Assembly (NCBI RefSeq): GCF_000807675.2
Contig: NZ_CP019962.1
Location: 3,224,001 to 3,288,000, forward strand
Direction of reading: 5' to 3'
Length of the DNA stretch: 64,000 nucleotides
From: Eubacterium limosum
GTDB taxonomy: Bacteria > Bacillota > Clostridia > Eubacteriales > Eubacteriaceae
The notes beneath the pieces are model-generated. The model made no database searches. It was not told the DNA's origin and saw nothing but the letters and a program-made list of their open reading frames with translations. Shown in pieces: positions 51,484-60,366 of the stretch. Position 1 is the stretch's first letter; each line of letters starts with the position of its first letter. The position numbers were made by a program, and so were the translations under genes.

Positions 51484-54171
51484 ATGACAAACGAAGAAAG
51501 CAACAAGTCAAAGGAATCTTTCTTACTATCCGTATCGGAAACCGAGAAGGTCTATGACACCGACGCGCGCACTGGGCTCAGTGACGCCCAGGCTGCCGCC
51601 AGACAGCAGACCTACGGCAAAAACAAAATGGCCGAGGGAAAGCGGAAATCACTGCTGCGGATGTTCCTGGAGCAGTTTAAGGATTTTCTGATTCTGGTTC
51701 TGGTAGCTGCCGCGGTCATATCCGGCTTTCTGGGAGAAATCAGCGATGCTATTTTAATTTTAATCATTGTTATCCTCAACGCCGTCATTGGGATGGTGCA
51801 GGAAAATAAGGCTGAGAACTCCATGGAGGCGCTTAAAAAGCTGACCATACCCGAAGCCAAGGTGCTGCGGAACGGCGTGCAGACGGTCATTAAGGCCGAG
51901 GATCTGGTGCCGGGCGACGTGGTCTACCTGGACGCCGGGGACAACGTGCCTGCGGACGGTCGGCTCATCGAGGCCGCGGCCCTGCAGATACAGGAATCTG
52001 CCCTGACAGGGGAATCGGTGGCGGTTGAAAAAAACCTCGCTGATCTGAGCAACCCCGAGACGCCGCTGGGTGACCGGCTGAATGCTGTTTATATGAGCAG
52101 CACCGTAACCTATGGCCGCGGAAAATTTATTGTGACGAAGACCGGCATGGACACGGAAATCGGCAAGATCGCCGGCATGATCCAGGGCACAGTGTCCATG
52201 CAGACACCGCTGCAGAAACGGCTGACGGAGCTGGGAAAAATCCTGGCGGTGGGCTGTCTGGGCGCGTGTATTGTGATTTTCTTTATCGGCCTGGTGCGGG
52301 GCGGCGATATGCTGGAAATGTTTATGACCGCTGTGAGCCTGGCTGTGGCCGCTATTCCAGAGGGACTGCCCGCAATTGTTACCGTGGTGCTGGCCATGGG
52401 CACCCAGCGGCTGGTGGCCAAGCACGCCATTATAAGAAAGCTGCCCGCGGTCGAAACCCTGGGCGCAGCGTCTGTGATCTGCTCAGATAAAACCGGGACG
52501 CTGACTCAGAATAAGATGACCATCAAGAAGGTCTATGCCAATGACGGGATCGTAAGTGCCGAGGATATCAAGGATGATGGCTTTACCGACAGTGAGCGCC
52601 TGGTCGTGCGGATCGGCCTGCTCTGCAATGACGCGTCCATCGTGACAGACGACAGCGGCGTGAAGGAGATCGGCGATCCCACAGAGGTGGCGATGGTGGC
52701 CTATGCGGCCAGTCTCGGCTATCAGAAAAACGAGTATCTTGAAAAATATCCAAGGATCAATGAAATTCCCTTCGATTCGGACCGTAAGCTCATGACCACA
52801 GTGCATAAGGACGGCGAGCATTATTACAGCTTTACCAAGGGCGCGCCGGATGTGCTGCTGGGCCGCTGCAAAAATTATCTTAAAGGGACGGGAAGTATTC
52901 CCTATGAAAGCATGGCCCTGCCCTTTGACGCAGAAGCCAGAGCGGAGGTTGAAAAGGCCAACGAAACCTTGTCCGATGACGCCTTCCGGGTGTTGGGCTT
53001 TGCCTTTAAACGCTATGACAGCGAGCCTGAAGTAACCATGGAAGAGCTCGAAAATGATATGACCTTTGTGGGGCTGACGGGCATGATTGACCCGCCGCGC
53101 GTGGAGGTCAAGGATTCGATCCATGAGTGCCACACCGCAGGCATTAAAACCGTTATGATCACCGGGGACCACAAGAATACCGCGGTGGCCATCGCGAAGG
53201 AGCTGGACATCTACGGCGAGGACAGCATCGCCCTGTCCGGCACTGAGCTTAACAGCATGTCGGATGCGGAGCTTGAGGAAAAGATCGACCATGTGGCCGT
53301 ATATGCCCGGGTGTCGCCTGAGCACAAGGTGCGGATTGTGGACGCCTGGCAGAAAAAGGGCGCAGTGGTTGCCATGACCGGCGACGGGGTCAATGATGCT
53401 CCGGCGCTCAAGAAGGCCGATATTGGCTGTGCCATGGGCATTACGGGCACCGACGTCTCCAAGGAGGCGGCTGAAATGATTCTGACAGACGATAATTTCT
53501 CCACCATTGTCTCCGCGGTCAAGGAAGGCCGGGGAATCTACGAGAACATCAAGAAGGCTGTCCACTTCCTGCTCTCCTGTAACATTGCAGAAATACTGAT
53601 CCTGTTTATCGCCACGCTCATCGGCTGGATTCAGCCTTTGCTGCCTGTGCATATCTTATGGATCAACCTGATTACCGACAGCCTGCCGGCGCTGGCCCTG
53701 GGGGTTGAAAAGAACGACGATGACATTATGACCAAAAAGCCAAGAGATCCCAAAGAAAGCATTTTTGCCCACGGACTGGGCGGACGCATTATTTTCCAGG
53801 GCGTTGTGCTGGCGGCCATCTCGTTGTTTGTCTTTAATTACGGCAATTCTCACTTTGGCCTGGATGAGGGCCGCACCATGGTCTTCGCGGTTCTGGGCTT
53901 ATCCCAGCTGACCCATGTGCTCAATGTCCGGTCTGAAAGCAAATCTGTGTTCAGCAAGCAGTTTTTCACCAACCGGTACCTCTGGGGCGCGATTCTGATT
54001 TCAGCAGTCCTGCAGCTGTCCGTCATTTTGATACCGGCAGCCCACCCGCTGTTCAGCGTGACCTTCCTGAACCCTCAGGAATGGCTGATCATTGTGGCCG
54101 CGTCACTGGCGCCGCTGCTGGTTGTGGAAATCACCAAGCTCATCGGCCGGCTTGTACGCCGGGACAAATAA
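51484..54171 (+). CDS. P-type cation ATPase, probable Mn2+ (or Ca2+) exporter
   Basis: The 895-residue P2-type ATPase has TGES in ALTGESVAVEKN, the transmembrane ion-site segment AAIPEGLPAIVTVVLAMG, the phosphorylation motif CSDKTGTLTQNKMT (Asp335), KGAPDVLLGRC, MITGDHKNTAVAIA and TGDGVNDAPALKKADIG, plus a C-terminal six-helix region. By sequence it would be called a calcium-transporting ATPase (PacL/YoaB-like). The Mn2+-type riboswitch in its leader argues for manganese export, as known for riboswitch-controlled relatives in lactococci. AAGGAGG precedes the ATG. Confidence 0.9.
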   Translation: MTNEESNKSKESFLLSVSETEKVYDTDARTGLSDAQAAARQQTYGKNKMAEGKRKSLLRMFLEQFKDFLILVLVAAAVISGFLGEISDAILILIIVILNAVIGMVQENKAENSMEALKKLTIPEAKVLRNGVQTVIKAEDLVPGDVVYLDAGDNVPADGRLIEAAALQIQESALTGESVAVEKNLADLSNPETPLGDRLNAVYMSSTVTYGRGKFIVTKTGMDTEIGKIAGMIQGTVSMQTPLQKRLTELGKILAVGCLGACIVIFFIGLVRGGDMLEMFMTAVSLAVAAIPEGLPAIVTVVLAMGTQRLVAKHAIIRKLPAVETLGAASVICSDKTGTLTQNKMTIKKVYANDGIVSAEDIKDDGFTDSERLVVRIGLLCNDASIVTDDSGVKEIGDPTEVAMVAYAASLGYQKNEYLEKYPRINEIPFDSDRKLMTTVHKDGEHYYSFTKGAPDVLLGRCKNYLKGTGSIPYESMALPFDAEARAEVEKANETLSDDAFRVLGFAFKRYDSEPEVTMEELENDMTFVGLTGMIDPPRVEVKDSIHECHTAGIKTVMITGDHKNTAVAIAKELDIYGEDSIALSGTELNSMSDAELEEKIDHVAVYARVSPEHKVRIVDAWQKKGAVVAMTGDGVNDAPALKKADIGCAMGITGTDVSKEAAEMILTDDNFSTIVSAVKEGRGIYENIKKAVHFLLSCNIAEILILFIATLIGWIQPLLPVHILWINLITDSLPALALGVEKNDDDIMTKKPRDPKESIFAHGLGGRIIFQGVVLAAISLFVFNYGNSHFGLDEGRTMVFAVLGLSQLTHVLNVRSESKSVFSKQFFTNRYLWGAILISAVLQLSVILIPAAHPLFSVTFLNPQEWLIIVAASLAPLLVVEITKLIGRLVRRDK

Positions 54172-54175
54172 AAAT

Positions 54176-54211
54176 AAAGCCCGCAGACAGGAAAGGTCTG
54201 CGGGCTTTTCT
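54176..54211. terminator. Terminator between convergent genes
   Basis: AAAGCCCGCAGAC (54176-54188) pairs with GTCTGCGGGCTTT (54196-54208), then TTCTATTT. It can also act for the minus-strand gene. Confidence 0.88.
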
Positions 54212-54218
54212 ATTTGAG

Positions 54219-54749
54219 CTAGCTGGTCTGCGTGAGCAGCTTGATGATGGAAGCGTAAAGATTCTGAGTGTCATTTTTCCAGTTGTCACAGATATTCAGC
54301 GCCTGCTTCTGGGACGGCGTGTTGATGTTCAGCTCCATCAGGACAATGTTGTTTTCGTGGAGCTTGAGCTGTACCTGGTAATCGCCGTCGGTATTTTTTG
54401 TATAGTTGCCGATGACCTTGACTTCTCTGAAAATGCGGTCCCGGTTCTGTGAGATGTAGAGCTCCAGCATTTCGCGGATATAGGTGGGGATGTCCTTCTC
54501 AAAAATATTCAGGGTCTCCCGCCCTTTGGCGGTGATGGCGACCACGGTTTTATCATCATCCATCTGGTATAAACGGATAAAATCATCCTCGATGAGGTTG
54601 TCGATGTAGAGCTGAATGTCGAAATAGCTCATTTGCAGGTTTTCAATAATGATAAAGGCCACCTGCTCGCGGGTGATGCCGGTTTTGATTTTATTGAGTA
54701 CGTATAGTATAATAAGCTTATCTTCAGCCTGATGTTGAGTGTTAAGCAC
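54219..54749 (-). CDS. DUF4364 winged-helix protein
   Basis: The 176-residue protein has an N-terminal winged helix (KLIILYVLNKIKTGITREQVAFIIIENLQMSYFDIQLYIDNLIEDDFI, then VVAITAKGRETLNIFEKDIP) and a C-terminal mixed domain, as in the DUF4364 family of Clostridia. Its function is not established; DNA binding is likely. A GTG start at 54749 is preferred because GGGAGG lies 8 bases upstream; the frame extends 21 codons further without support. It is divergent from the QueG-like gene. Confidence 0.78.
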   Translation of the reverse strand: MLNTQHQAEDKLIILYVLNKIKTGITREQVAFIIIENLQMSYFDIQLYIDNLIEDDFIRLYQMDDDKTVVAITAKGRETLNIFEKDIPTYIREMLELYISQNRDRIFREVKVIGNYTKNTDGDYQVQLKLHENNIVLMELNINTPSQKQALNICDNWKNDTQNLYASIIKLLTQTS

Positions 54750-54836
54750 GCGATGAACCTCCCTTGGAAAAATTGAAGTTACCCTATCATTATAGCACAG
54801 ATTTAAAAACAAATGTGGTAAAAGGAGAAGATTTTT

Positions 54837-55529
54837 ATGAATCCATTAAATGAAAAAATAGAGGCCTTGGGAAAGGGGCTCGGGGCGGCGCAGGTTGGCT
54901 TTGCGGATTTAAGCGGCCTGCCGGACGGGTTAAACATGGGCTATCCCGGCGCTGTGTCGGTGGTGGTGCGCTTGTCAAAGGGGATTTTAGCCCAGATAGA
55001 GGACGCGCCGACAGCCACCTATTTCAGCCATTACCGCATTGTCAACCGTCTGATCGACGAGATTACCCTGAGGGTGGCGCTGGCCCTCGAGGAAGAGGGC
55101 GCGATGGCGGTGGCTGTTCCGGCCTCGCAGTCTCTGCCGTCTGTAAAGGGCGAGAACCCATACCGCGGGCTCTTCGCGCACAAAACCGCAGCGGTCATTG
55201 CCGGCATGGGCTGGATTGGGAAGAGCGCTCTGTTTATCCACAGGGATTACGGGCCCGCGGTGCGGCTGGGAACCGTACTGACCGACGCGCCGCTTGACAC
55301 TGTGGCGGCCCTGGCGGAGAGTGAATGCGGCAGCTGCCAGGCCTGTGTGCAGGCCTGTCCGTCCATGTCCATCGAGGGAACCCTCTGGGAGCCGGGCATG
55401 GAGCGCAGCTATCTGTTAGACGCCCACAGCTGCAGCGAGTATATGAAGGAAGCCTACCAGCACATTGGCCGCGGCTCGGTCTGCGGGCTGTGTATGGTGA
55501 GCTGTCCGCATTTCAGGAAAAATCTGTGA
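54837..55529 (+). CDS. Epoxyqueuosine reductase-like 4Fe-4S protein (QueG family, short)
   Basis: The 230-residue protein has the QueG-type DUF1730 N-terminus and a ferredoxin-like double cluster: CGSCQACVQACP (about 163-174) and CSEY...CGLCMVSCPHF (about 200-225). The central SVKGENPYRGLFAHKTAAVIAGMGWIGKSALFIHRDYGPAVRLGTVLTD region resembles the corrinoid-binding part of QueG (TDYG... AAxxGLGWIGKN). At 230 residues it is shorter than true QueG (over 300), so it may be a related reductase with another substrate. Confidence 0.75.
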   Translation: MNPLNEKIEALGKGLGAAQVGFADLSGLPDGLNMGYPGAVSVVVRLSKGILAQIEDAPTATYFSHYRIVNRLIDEITLRVALALEEEGAMAVAVPASQSLPSVKGENPYRGLFAHKTAAVIAGMGWIGKSALFIHRDYGPAVRLGTVLTDAPLDTVAALAESECGSCQACVQACPSMSIEGTLWEPGMERSYLLDAHSCSEYMKEAYQHIGRGSVCGLCMVSCPHFRKNL

Positions 55530-55867
55530 GTGCGCTTAAGAAGGACAGCACTTTGATTTTTGAATTGATTTTTATGGGCCTGATAGGCCTGTTAATGTGT
55601 TATCTGGGCTGGCTGATATGGAAAAAAGAGCGGATCAATCTGATCCACAGTCATCATTATGCGCGTGTATCTGAGGCGGATAAAAAACCCTATACAGAGA
55701 AGATGGGGAAGGCGTTGCTGATTATGGGGATTGGCTGCTTTTTGACAGGTATGGCGGACTTTATTACCCGTACCCACTTCGGCTGGATATTTTTTGGCCT
55801 TGGATTTATAATAGGGGCTGTTCTTTTCGTGAAAGCACAGCACAAATACAATGGAGGCATTTTTTAG
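55526..55867 (+). CDS. Small membrane protein, DUF3784-like
   Basis: The 113-residue protein has three hydrophobic segments (about 8-28, 62-80 and 85-105). The middle part, SHHYARVSEADKKPYTEKMGKALLIMGIGC, resembles DUF3784, a small family of unknown function in Firmicutes. The GTG start overlaps the upstream TGA (GTGA) and has AGGA 7 bases before it. It is probably translationally coupled to the QueG-like gene. Confidence 0.65.
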   Translation: MSALKKDSTLIFELIFMGLIGLLMCYLGWLIWKKERINLIHSHHYARVSEADKKPYTEKMGKALLIMGIGCFLTGMADFITRTHFGWIFFGLGFIIGAVLFVKAQHKYNGGIF

Positions 55868-55884
55868 TGCCGAAGGAGAAATAA

Positions 55885-56562
55885 ATGAGAAACAGGACAA
55901 GCCAGGACATGAAGCTGTCTGCTAAGGTACAGCTCAAGGGACACTGGGGGCCGGCGATTTTGATTATGTTCATCACATGGCTGGCCATCGCGGGGGTGCC
56001 GACCATCATGCTTCTACTGGAAAAGGTGATCTTTAACGTGGACCTGGACGCGGAAATCTATGACCGGGTTTCAAACATCGTATCGTTTGTTTTGGCAGGC
56101 CCGCTGTCCTATGGGGCCACACGCTTCTATATGAACCTGTACCATGGACGGGAGGCAGGAGTGGCAGATCTGTTCACAGGTTTTAACCGGTTTGCCCGAT
56201 GCTTTTTAGCCAATCTGGCCATGGGTGTCTTTACCTTTCTGTGGGCGCTGCTGCTCATTATTCCGGGGATTATCGCGGCCATCAGCTACTCCCAGGCCTA
56301 CTACCTGCTGAACGATTATGAGGAGCTGTCCTTTATGGACGCCATCACCCTGAGCAAGCTGATGATGCGGGATTACAAGCTGGAATATTTTCTGCTGTGC
56401 CTGACCTTTATCGGGTGGTGGCTCCTGGTCATTGTGACCCTGGGCATTGCCATCATTGTGGTGGGGCCTTACCTGAATGCCACCTTCGCCAATTTTTATA
56501 TGGGCCTGAAGGAAGAGCGGCAGGCGGTTATTGATCGTTTTATGGCCCAGAAGCAAAACTAA
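55885..56562 (+). CDS. DUF975 family membrane protein
   Basis: The 225-residue integral membrane protein starts MRNRTSQDMKLSAKVQLKGHWGPAIL, the standard DUF975 opening (charged helix, then GNWGxAI-like). Four to five membrane helices follow, with ALLLIIPGIIAAISYSQAYYLLNDYEELSFMDAITLSKLMMRDYK. The function is unknown. It lies 17 bases after the DUF3784-like gene. Confidence 0.82.
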   Translation: MRNRTSQDMKLSAKVQLKGHWGPAILIMFITWLAIAGVPTIMLLLEKVIFNVDLDAEIYDRVSNIVSFVLAGPLSYGATRFYMNLYHGREAGVADLFTGFNRFARCFLANLAMGVFTFLWALLLIIPGIIAAISYSQAYYLLNDYEELSFMDAITLSKLMMRDYKLEYFLLCLTFIGWWLLVIVTLGIAIIVVGPYLNATFANFYMGLKEERQAVIDRFMAQKQN

Positions 56563-56585
56563 GCTTTCCAAATAAGGGGAAAGTA

Positions 56586-56594
56586 TGATATAAT
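56586..56594 (+). promoter_or_regulatory. Extended -10 promoter of the DUF512-der pair
   Basis: TGA-TATAAT at 56586-56594, about 58 bases before the GTG start. Confidence 0.5.
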
Positions 56595-56651
56595 AAAAAA
56601 CTGCGCTGCAGGCCTTTGACAGAGGTCTTGAATAGAAGAAAAATAGATTAA

Positions 56652-57962
56652 GTGAGAAAAACATTGGGTAAATTTAAAATAGAGGGTGTTGCCCCGGGCA
56701 GCATCTTTGAAGAACTGGAAATTGAAAAGGGCGATACACTGCTCACCATCAACGGAATGCCTGTGGCCGACATCATGGACTACCGGTATCTGCAGGCGGA
56801 CGAGCAGCTCATGATCGAAATTGAAAAGCCCAGCGGCGAGATCTGGGAGCTGGATGTGGAAAAGGATTTTGAGGAGGATCTGGGGCTGGTATTTGATGAG
56901 AATATGCTGGAAACCCGGACCTGCAAAAACAACTGCGTTTTCTGCTTCATTGACCAGATGCCGCCGGGAATGCGGGAAACCCTGTATGTAAAGGACGACG
57001 ATGAGCGGCTCTCCTTTCTGCTGGGCAACTACGTCACACTGACCAACCTGACCGAGGCGGAAATGGAGCGCATTGTACGCTACCGGATCATGCCCATCAA
57101 CATCTCTGTGCATACGACAAACCCGGAGCTGCGGTGCGCCATGCTGCACAACCGCTTTGCCGGGTCGATTGTGGAATCCCTGCGGTATTTTGCCGATAAC
57201 GGCATTGGTATGAACGGACAGATCGTGCTGTGCCCAGGCTATAATGACCGCGATGAGCTGAGTCGGACGCTGAACGACCTCATGGGCTTTTACCCACAGA
57301 TGGCCTCAGTCTCTGTGGTGCCCGTGGGCCTGTCCAAATACCGTGAGGGGCTGGCAAAGCTCGATAAATTTGACGCAGAGGGCGCCAGAGAAACCCTGTC
57401 CATCATCGGAGGCATCCAGACTCAGATGCGGAGCCAATACGGTACAAATTTTGTCTACGCCAGCGACGAGTTTTTCCTGCTGGCCGGCGAAGCCTTGCCG
57501 GATTCCAGCTATTACGACGGTTTTCCGCAGATCGAAAATGGCGTGGGAATGATGACGGATTTTAAGGAAGGTCTGGACGCCGCCCTGAGCGAAGCCTGTG
57601 CGGTACGTGGAAACGACGTACCCCGCAGAGTCGGCATTATCACCGGGCGGCTGGCTGCGGATTTTATGCGGGACTGCGCCCAAAAGGCAAGCGCTGTCTG
57701 CGGCGTGGAGCTGTCTGTTTATCCGGTCACCAATGATTTTTTTGGCGAGGACATCACAGTGTCCGGCCTGATTACGGGGACGGATATTATCAGGCAGGTG
57801 CCTCCGGGGGCAGACCGTTATCTGATCCCGGAAAATATGGTCCGCAGTCATACCCATGACCTGCTGGACGATGTGACAACAGAAGATATTGAAAAGTCGC
57901 TTCAGGCAGAGGTGCGCATTGTCCCGGTGGACGGCGCGGCCTTTCTGGAAGCGATGAAATAA
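56652..57962 (+). CDS. DUF512 protein with PDZ-like and radical-SAM-type domains
   Basis: The 436-residue protein has an N-terminal PDZ-like segment (VAPGSIFEELEIEKGDTLLTINGMPV), then a radical SAM-type cysteine motif TCKNNCVFCFIDQMP (Cys at about 92, 96 and 99), RDERLSFLLGNY-like and ISVHTTNPELRCAMLHNRFAG segments, and a C-terminal DUF512 region. It is conserved in clostridia beside der, and its biochemical role is not established. The GTG start has only a weak ribosome site; TTG at 56664 is an alternative. It ends 11 bases before der. Confidence 0.88.
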   Translation: MRKTLGKFKIEGVAPGSIFEELEIEKGDTLLTINGMPVADIMDYRYLQADEQLMIEIEKPSGEIWELDVEKDFEEDLGLVFDENMLETRTCKNNCVFCFIDQMPPGMRETLYVKDDDERLSFLLGNYVTLTNLTEAEMERIVRYRIMPINISVHTTNPELRCAMLHNRFAGSIVESLRYFADNGIGMNGQIVLCPGYNDRDELSRTLNDLMGFYPQMASVSVVPVGLSKYREGLAKLDKFDAEGARETLSIIGGIQTQMRSQYGTNFVYASDEFFLLAGEALPDSSYYDGFPQIENGVGMMTDFKEGLDAALSEACAVRGNDVPRRVGIITGRLAADFMRDCAQKASAVCGVELSVYPVTNDFFGEDITVSGLITGTDIIRQVPPGADRYLIPENMVRSHTHDLLDDVTTEDIEKSLQAEVRIVPVDGAAFLEAMK

Positions 57963-57973
57963 GGAGGAATACT

Positions 57974-59293
57974 ATGGCAAAACCGATTGTCGCAGTGGTG
58001 GGACGCCCGAACGTGGGCAAATCCACCCTGTTCAACAAGCTGGTGGGCGAGCGTATCGCCATTGTGGAAGACACGCCCGGCGTTACCAGAGACCGTATCA
58101 TTGCGGATGCGGAGTGGCAGAACCATCATTTTACACTCATCGACACCGGTGGGATCGAGCCCCACACTAAGGATGATATTTTATTGCAGATGCGTGTCCA
58201 GGCAGAACTGGCCATCGACATGGCAGATTTGATCGTGCTTCTGGTGGACGGGCGCGAGGGGATGACCGCCTCCGATTTAGAGGTGGCCAACATGATCCGC
58301 AAGCACAGTAAAAACGTTTTGCTGGCCGTAAACAAGGTGGACAGCCAGCAGCTGGAAAACAATATTTTTGAATTTTACAATCTCGGCATTGGTGAGCCAA
58401 TCGCCATTTCCGCCGAGCAGGGTCTTGGTCTTGGCGATTTCCTGGACGAGGTGATCGAACGGGTTAAAAAGGTCTATGATGAGGACGCGCAGGAGGATGA
58501 TAACCTGAAAATCGCGGTGATCGGAAAGCCAAACGCGGGTAAATCCACTCTGATCAACAAAATGGTGGGCCATGACCGGCTCATCGTCAGTGATGTACCC
58601 GGCACCACCCGGGACGCCATCGATACAGAGGTGCGCTTTAATGGACGAGATTACACCCTCATTGACACTGCGGGGCTGCGGAAGAAAAAGAAAATCTATG
58701 AGGATATTGAGCGCTACAGCATTGTGCGCGCCATCGCCGCTGTTGACCGAAGCGATGTGGTACTGGTGCTGATTGACGGGGAAAAGGGTGTGACCGAGCA
58801 GGACGCTAAGATTGCCGGGATCGCCCACAACCGCGCCAAGCCGTCCATCATCATTGTCAACAAATGGGACATTGTGGAAAAGGACACCAAGACCATGGAT
58901 AAGATGAAAAGGGAAATCCGCGATACCCTTTCTTTTATCGACTATGCGCCCATCCTGTTTATCTCGGCTAAAACCGGGCAGCGGGTCAGCAAAATTTACG
59001 AAACCATTGATTTTGTCAAGAGCCAGACGGAAAAACGCATTACCACCGGTAAGCTCAACGAGGCCATGACAGAATTTATCATGATGAAGCAGCCGCCGAC
59101 CAAGAGCGGCCGCCGCCTGAAAATCTTTTACGCGTCACAGACTGGCGTGAATCCGCCGACCTTTGTGGTCTTTGTCAATGACGCGACGCTGATGCACTTT
59201 TCCTATCAGCGCTATCTGGAAAACAAAATCCGCGATACCTTTGACTTCGATGGCACGCCCATCCGGTTCTTTGTGCGGGAACGAAACGACTAA
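57974..59293 (+). CDS. der: Ribosome-assembly GTPase Der (EngA)
   Basis: The 439-residue protein has two tandem GTPase domains and a C-terminal KH-like domain. Domain 1: AVVGRPNVGKSTLFNKL, DTPGVTRDR, DTGG, NKVD. Domain 2: AVIGKPNAGKSTLINKM, DVPGTTRDAID, DTAG, NKWD. Double GTPase domains are unique to Der, which helps mature the 50S subunit. AAGGAGG precedes the ATG. Confidence 0.96.
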   Translation: MAKPIVAVVGRPNVGKSTLFNKLVGERIAIVEDTPGVTRDRIIADAEWQNHHFTLIDTGGIEPHTKDDILLQMRVQAELAIDMADLIVLLVDGREGMTASDLEVANMIRKHSKNVLLAVNKVDSQQLENNIFEFYNLGIGEPIAISAEQGLGLGDFLDEVIERVKKVYDEDAQEDDNLKIAVIGKPNAGKSTLINKMVGHDRLIVSDVPGTTRDAIDTEVRFNGRDYTLIDTAGLRKKKKIYEDIERYSIVRAIAAVDRSDVVLVLIDGEKGVTEQDAKIAGIAHNRAKPSIIIVNKWDIVEKDTKTMDKMKREIRDTLSFIDYAPILFISAKTGQRVSKIYETIDFVKSQTEKRITTGKLNEAMTEFIMMKQPPTKSGRRLKIFYASQTGVNPPTFVVFVNDATLMHFSYQRYLENKIRDTFDFDGTPIRFFVRERND

Positions 59294-59349
59294 CACGAAT
59301 ACAGGCCCCTTCACTGCGGTGGAGAGGGCTTTTTTGTAAGGAAGATAAA

Positions 59350-60294
59350 ATGAAACAGGAATATAGCATTGAAAGGATCGGCCGCAGAACCGATCAGGAG
59401 ATCGAAAAACTGGCTGAAATATGGGAGGCCTCTGTGCGGGCCACCCATGATTTTCTGGGAGAGACAGATATTCAGGGACTCGCCCCTGAGGTGAAGGCCG
59501 GCCTGAAGGGCGTGGAGAAGCTGATGCTGGCCCAAGACAGTGCGGGCACGACCGTTGGATTTATCGGGATTGACAAACAGAAAATTGAAATGCTTTTTGT
59601 GGAGCCAAGGTGGTTTGGAAAGGGCGTTGGCAGTTTTCTTATCCGCCATGCCATCGACAATTGCGGCGCCACCGCCGTAGATGTGAATGAGCAGAACCCC
59701 GGAGCAAGAGGTTTTTATGAGCATATGGGATTTTGGGTAACGTCGAGGTCGCCTTTAGATGAGCAGGGGCGGGGTTTTCCGATTTTGCATATGGAAAGAG
59801 GAGCGCAGACCACTGGGGACATCACCTACTGTGTGGGAAACAGGCGCTTTAATTTTCGTGCGGCGGCTCTGATGATACATGAGGACCGCCTTTTGGTCAT
59901 GCGGGACAGGCGCAATCCTTATTGCTATCTGCCCGGCGGGCGTGTAAGCTTTGGGGAGACGGCGGAGGAGGCGCTCAGGCGGGAGCTTTTGGAGGAGATG
60001 GGGCTGGATTTAAAGATCGAGCGTCTGGCCTGGGTGGCGGAGACTTTTTTCACGGATGATATGAGCCGGGAGCACTTCCATGAGATCGGGTTTTACTATG
60101 TGGTGGATGCGGCGGATGAAAATCTCCTGAGACAGGGTGAGGCTTTTGAGCATATTGAGGATAACGGAAACCAACTGAAATTTTCGTGGATACCGCTTGA
60201 TGCAGTGCCACAGGCTTATTTATATCCCATATTTATCAGAGACTGCATCCGGGATATTCCCGAGCAAGTGGAGCATATTGTGGTATATGAGTAG
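59350..60294 (+). CDS. Fusion of a GNAT acetyltransferase and a Nudix hydrolase
   Basis: The 314-residue protein joins a GNAT domain (about 1-150; IEMLFVEPRWFGKGVGSFLIRHAI is the acetyl-CoA loop and NPGARGFYEHMGF is typical) to a Nudix domain (about 165-314). The Nudix box GRVSFGETAEEALRRELLEEMGL fits Gx5Ex7REUxEExGU exactly. One frame spans both with no frameshift. Substrates are unknown; the Nudix half resembles ADP-ribose/MutT-like sanitising enzymes. AAGGAAG precedes the ATG. Confidence 0.85.
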   Translation: MKQEYSIERIGRRTDQEIEKLAEIWEASVRATHDFLGETDIQGLAPEVKAGLKGVEKLMLAQDSAGTTVGFIGIDKQKIEMLFVEPRWFGKGVGSFLIRHAIDNCGATAVDVNEQNPGARGFYEHMGFWVTSRSPLDEQGRGFPILHMERGAQTTGDITYCVGNRRFNFRAAALMIHEDRLLVMRDRRNPYCYLPGGRVSFGETAEEALRRELLEEMGLDLKIERLAWVAETFFTDDMSREHFHEIGFYYVVDAADENLLRQGEAFEHIEDNGNQLKFSWIPLDAVPQAYLYPIFIRDCIRDIPEQVEHIVVYE

Positions 60295-60310
60295 ATCGAA
60301 GTCGAAAATA

Positions 60311-60319
60311 TGATATAAT
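60311..60319 (+). promoter_or_regulatory. Extended -10 promoter of the membrane protein gene
   Basis: TGA-TATAAT at 60311-60319, 48 bases before the ATG. Confidence 0.5.
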
Positions 60320-60366
60320 AGAAATATATTTCTGCGGACATTTGATTTCTTTATGAGAGGAAAGCC

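Noticed and set aside
52483-53652. 389-codon open frame on the minus strand
   Set aside because: It lies wholly inside the P-type ATPase gene, has no ribosome site or recognisable protein, and mirrors the codon bias of the real gene.
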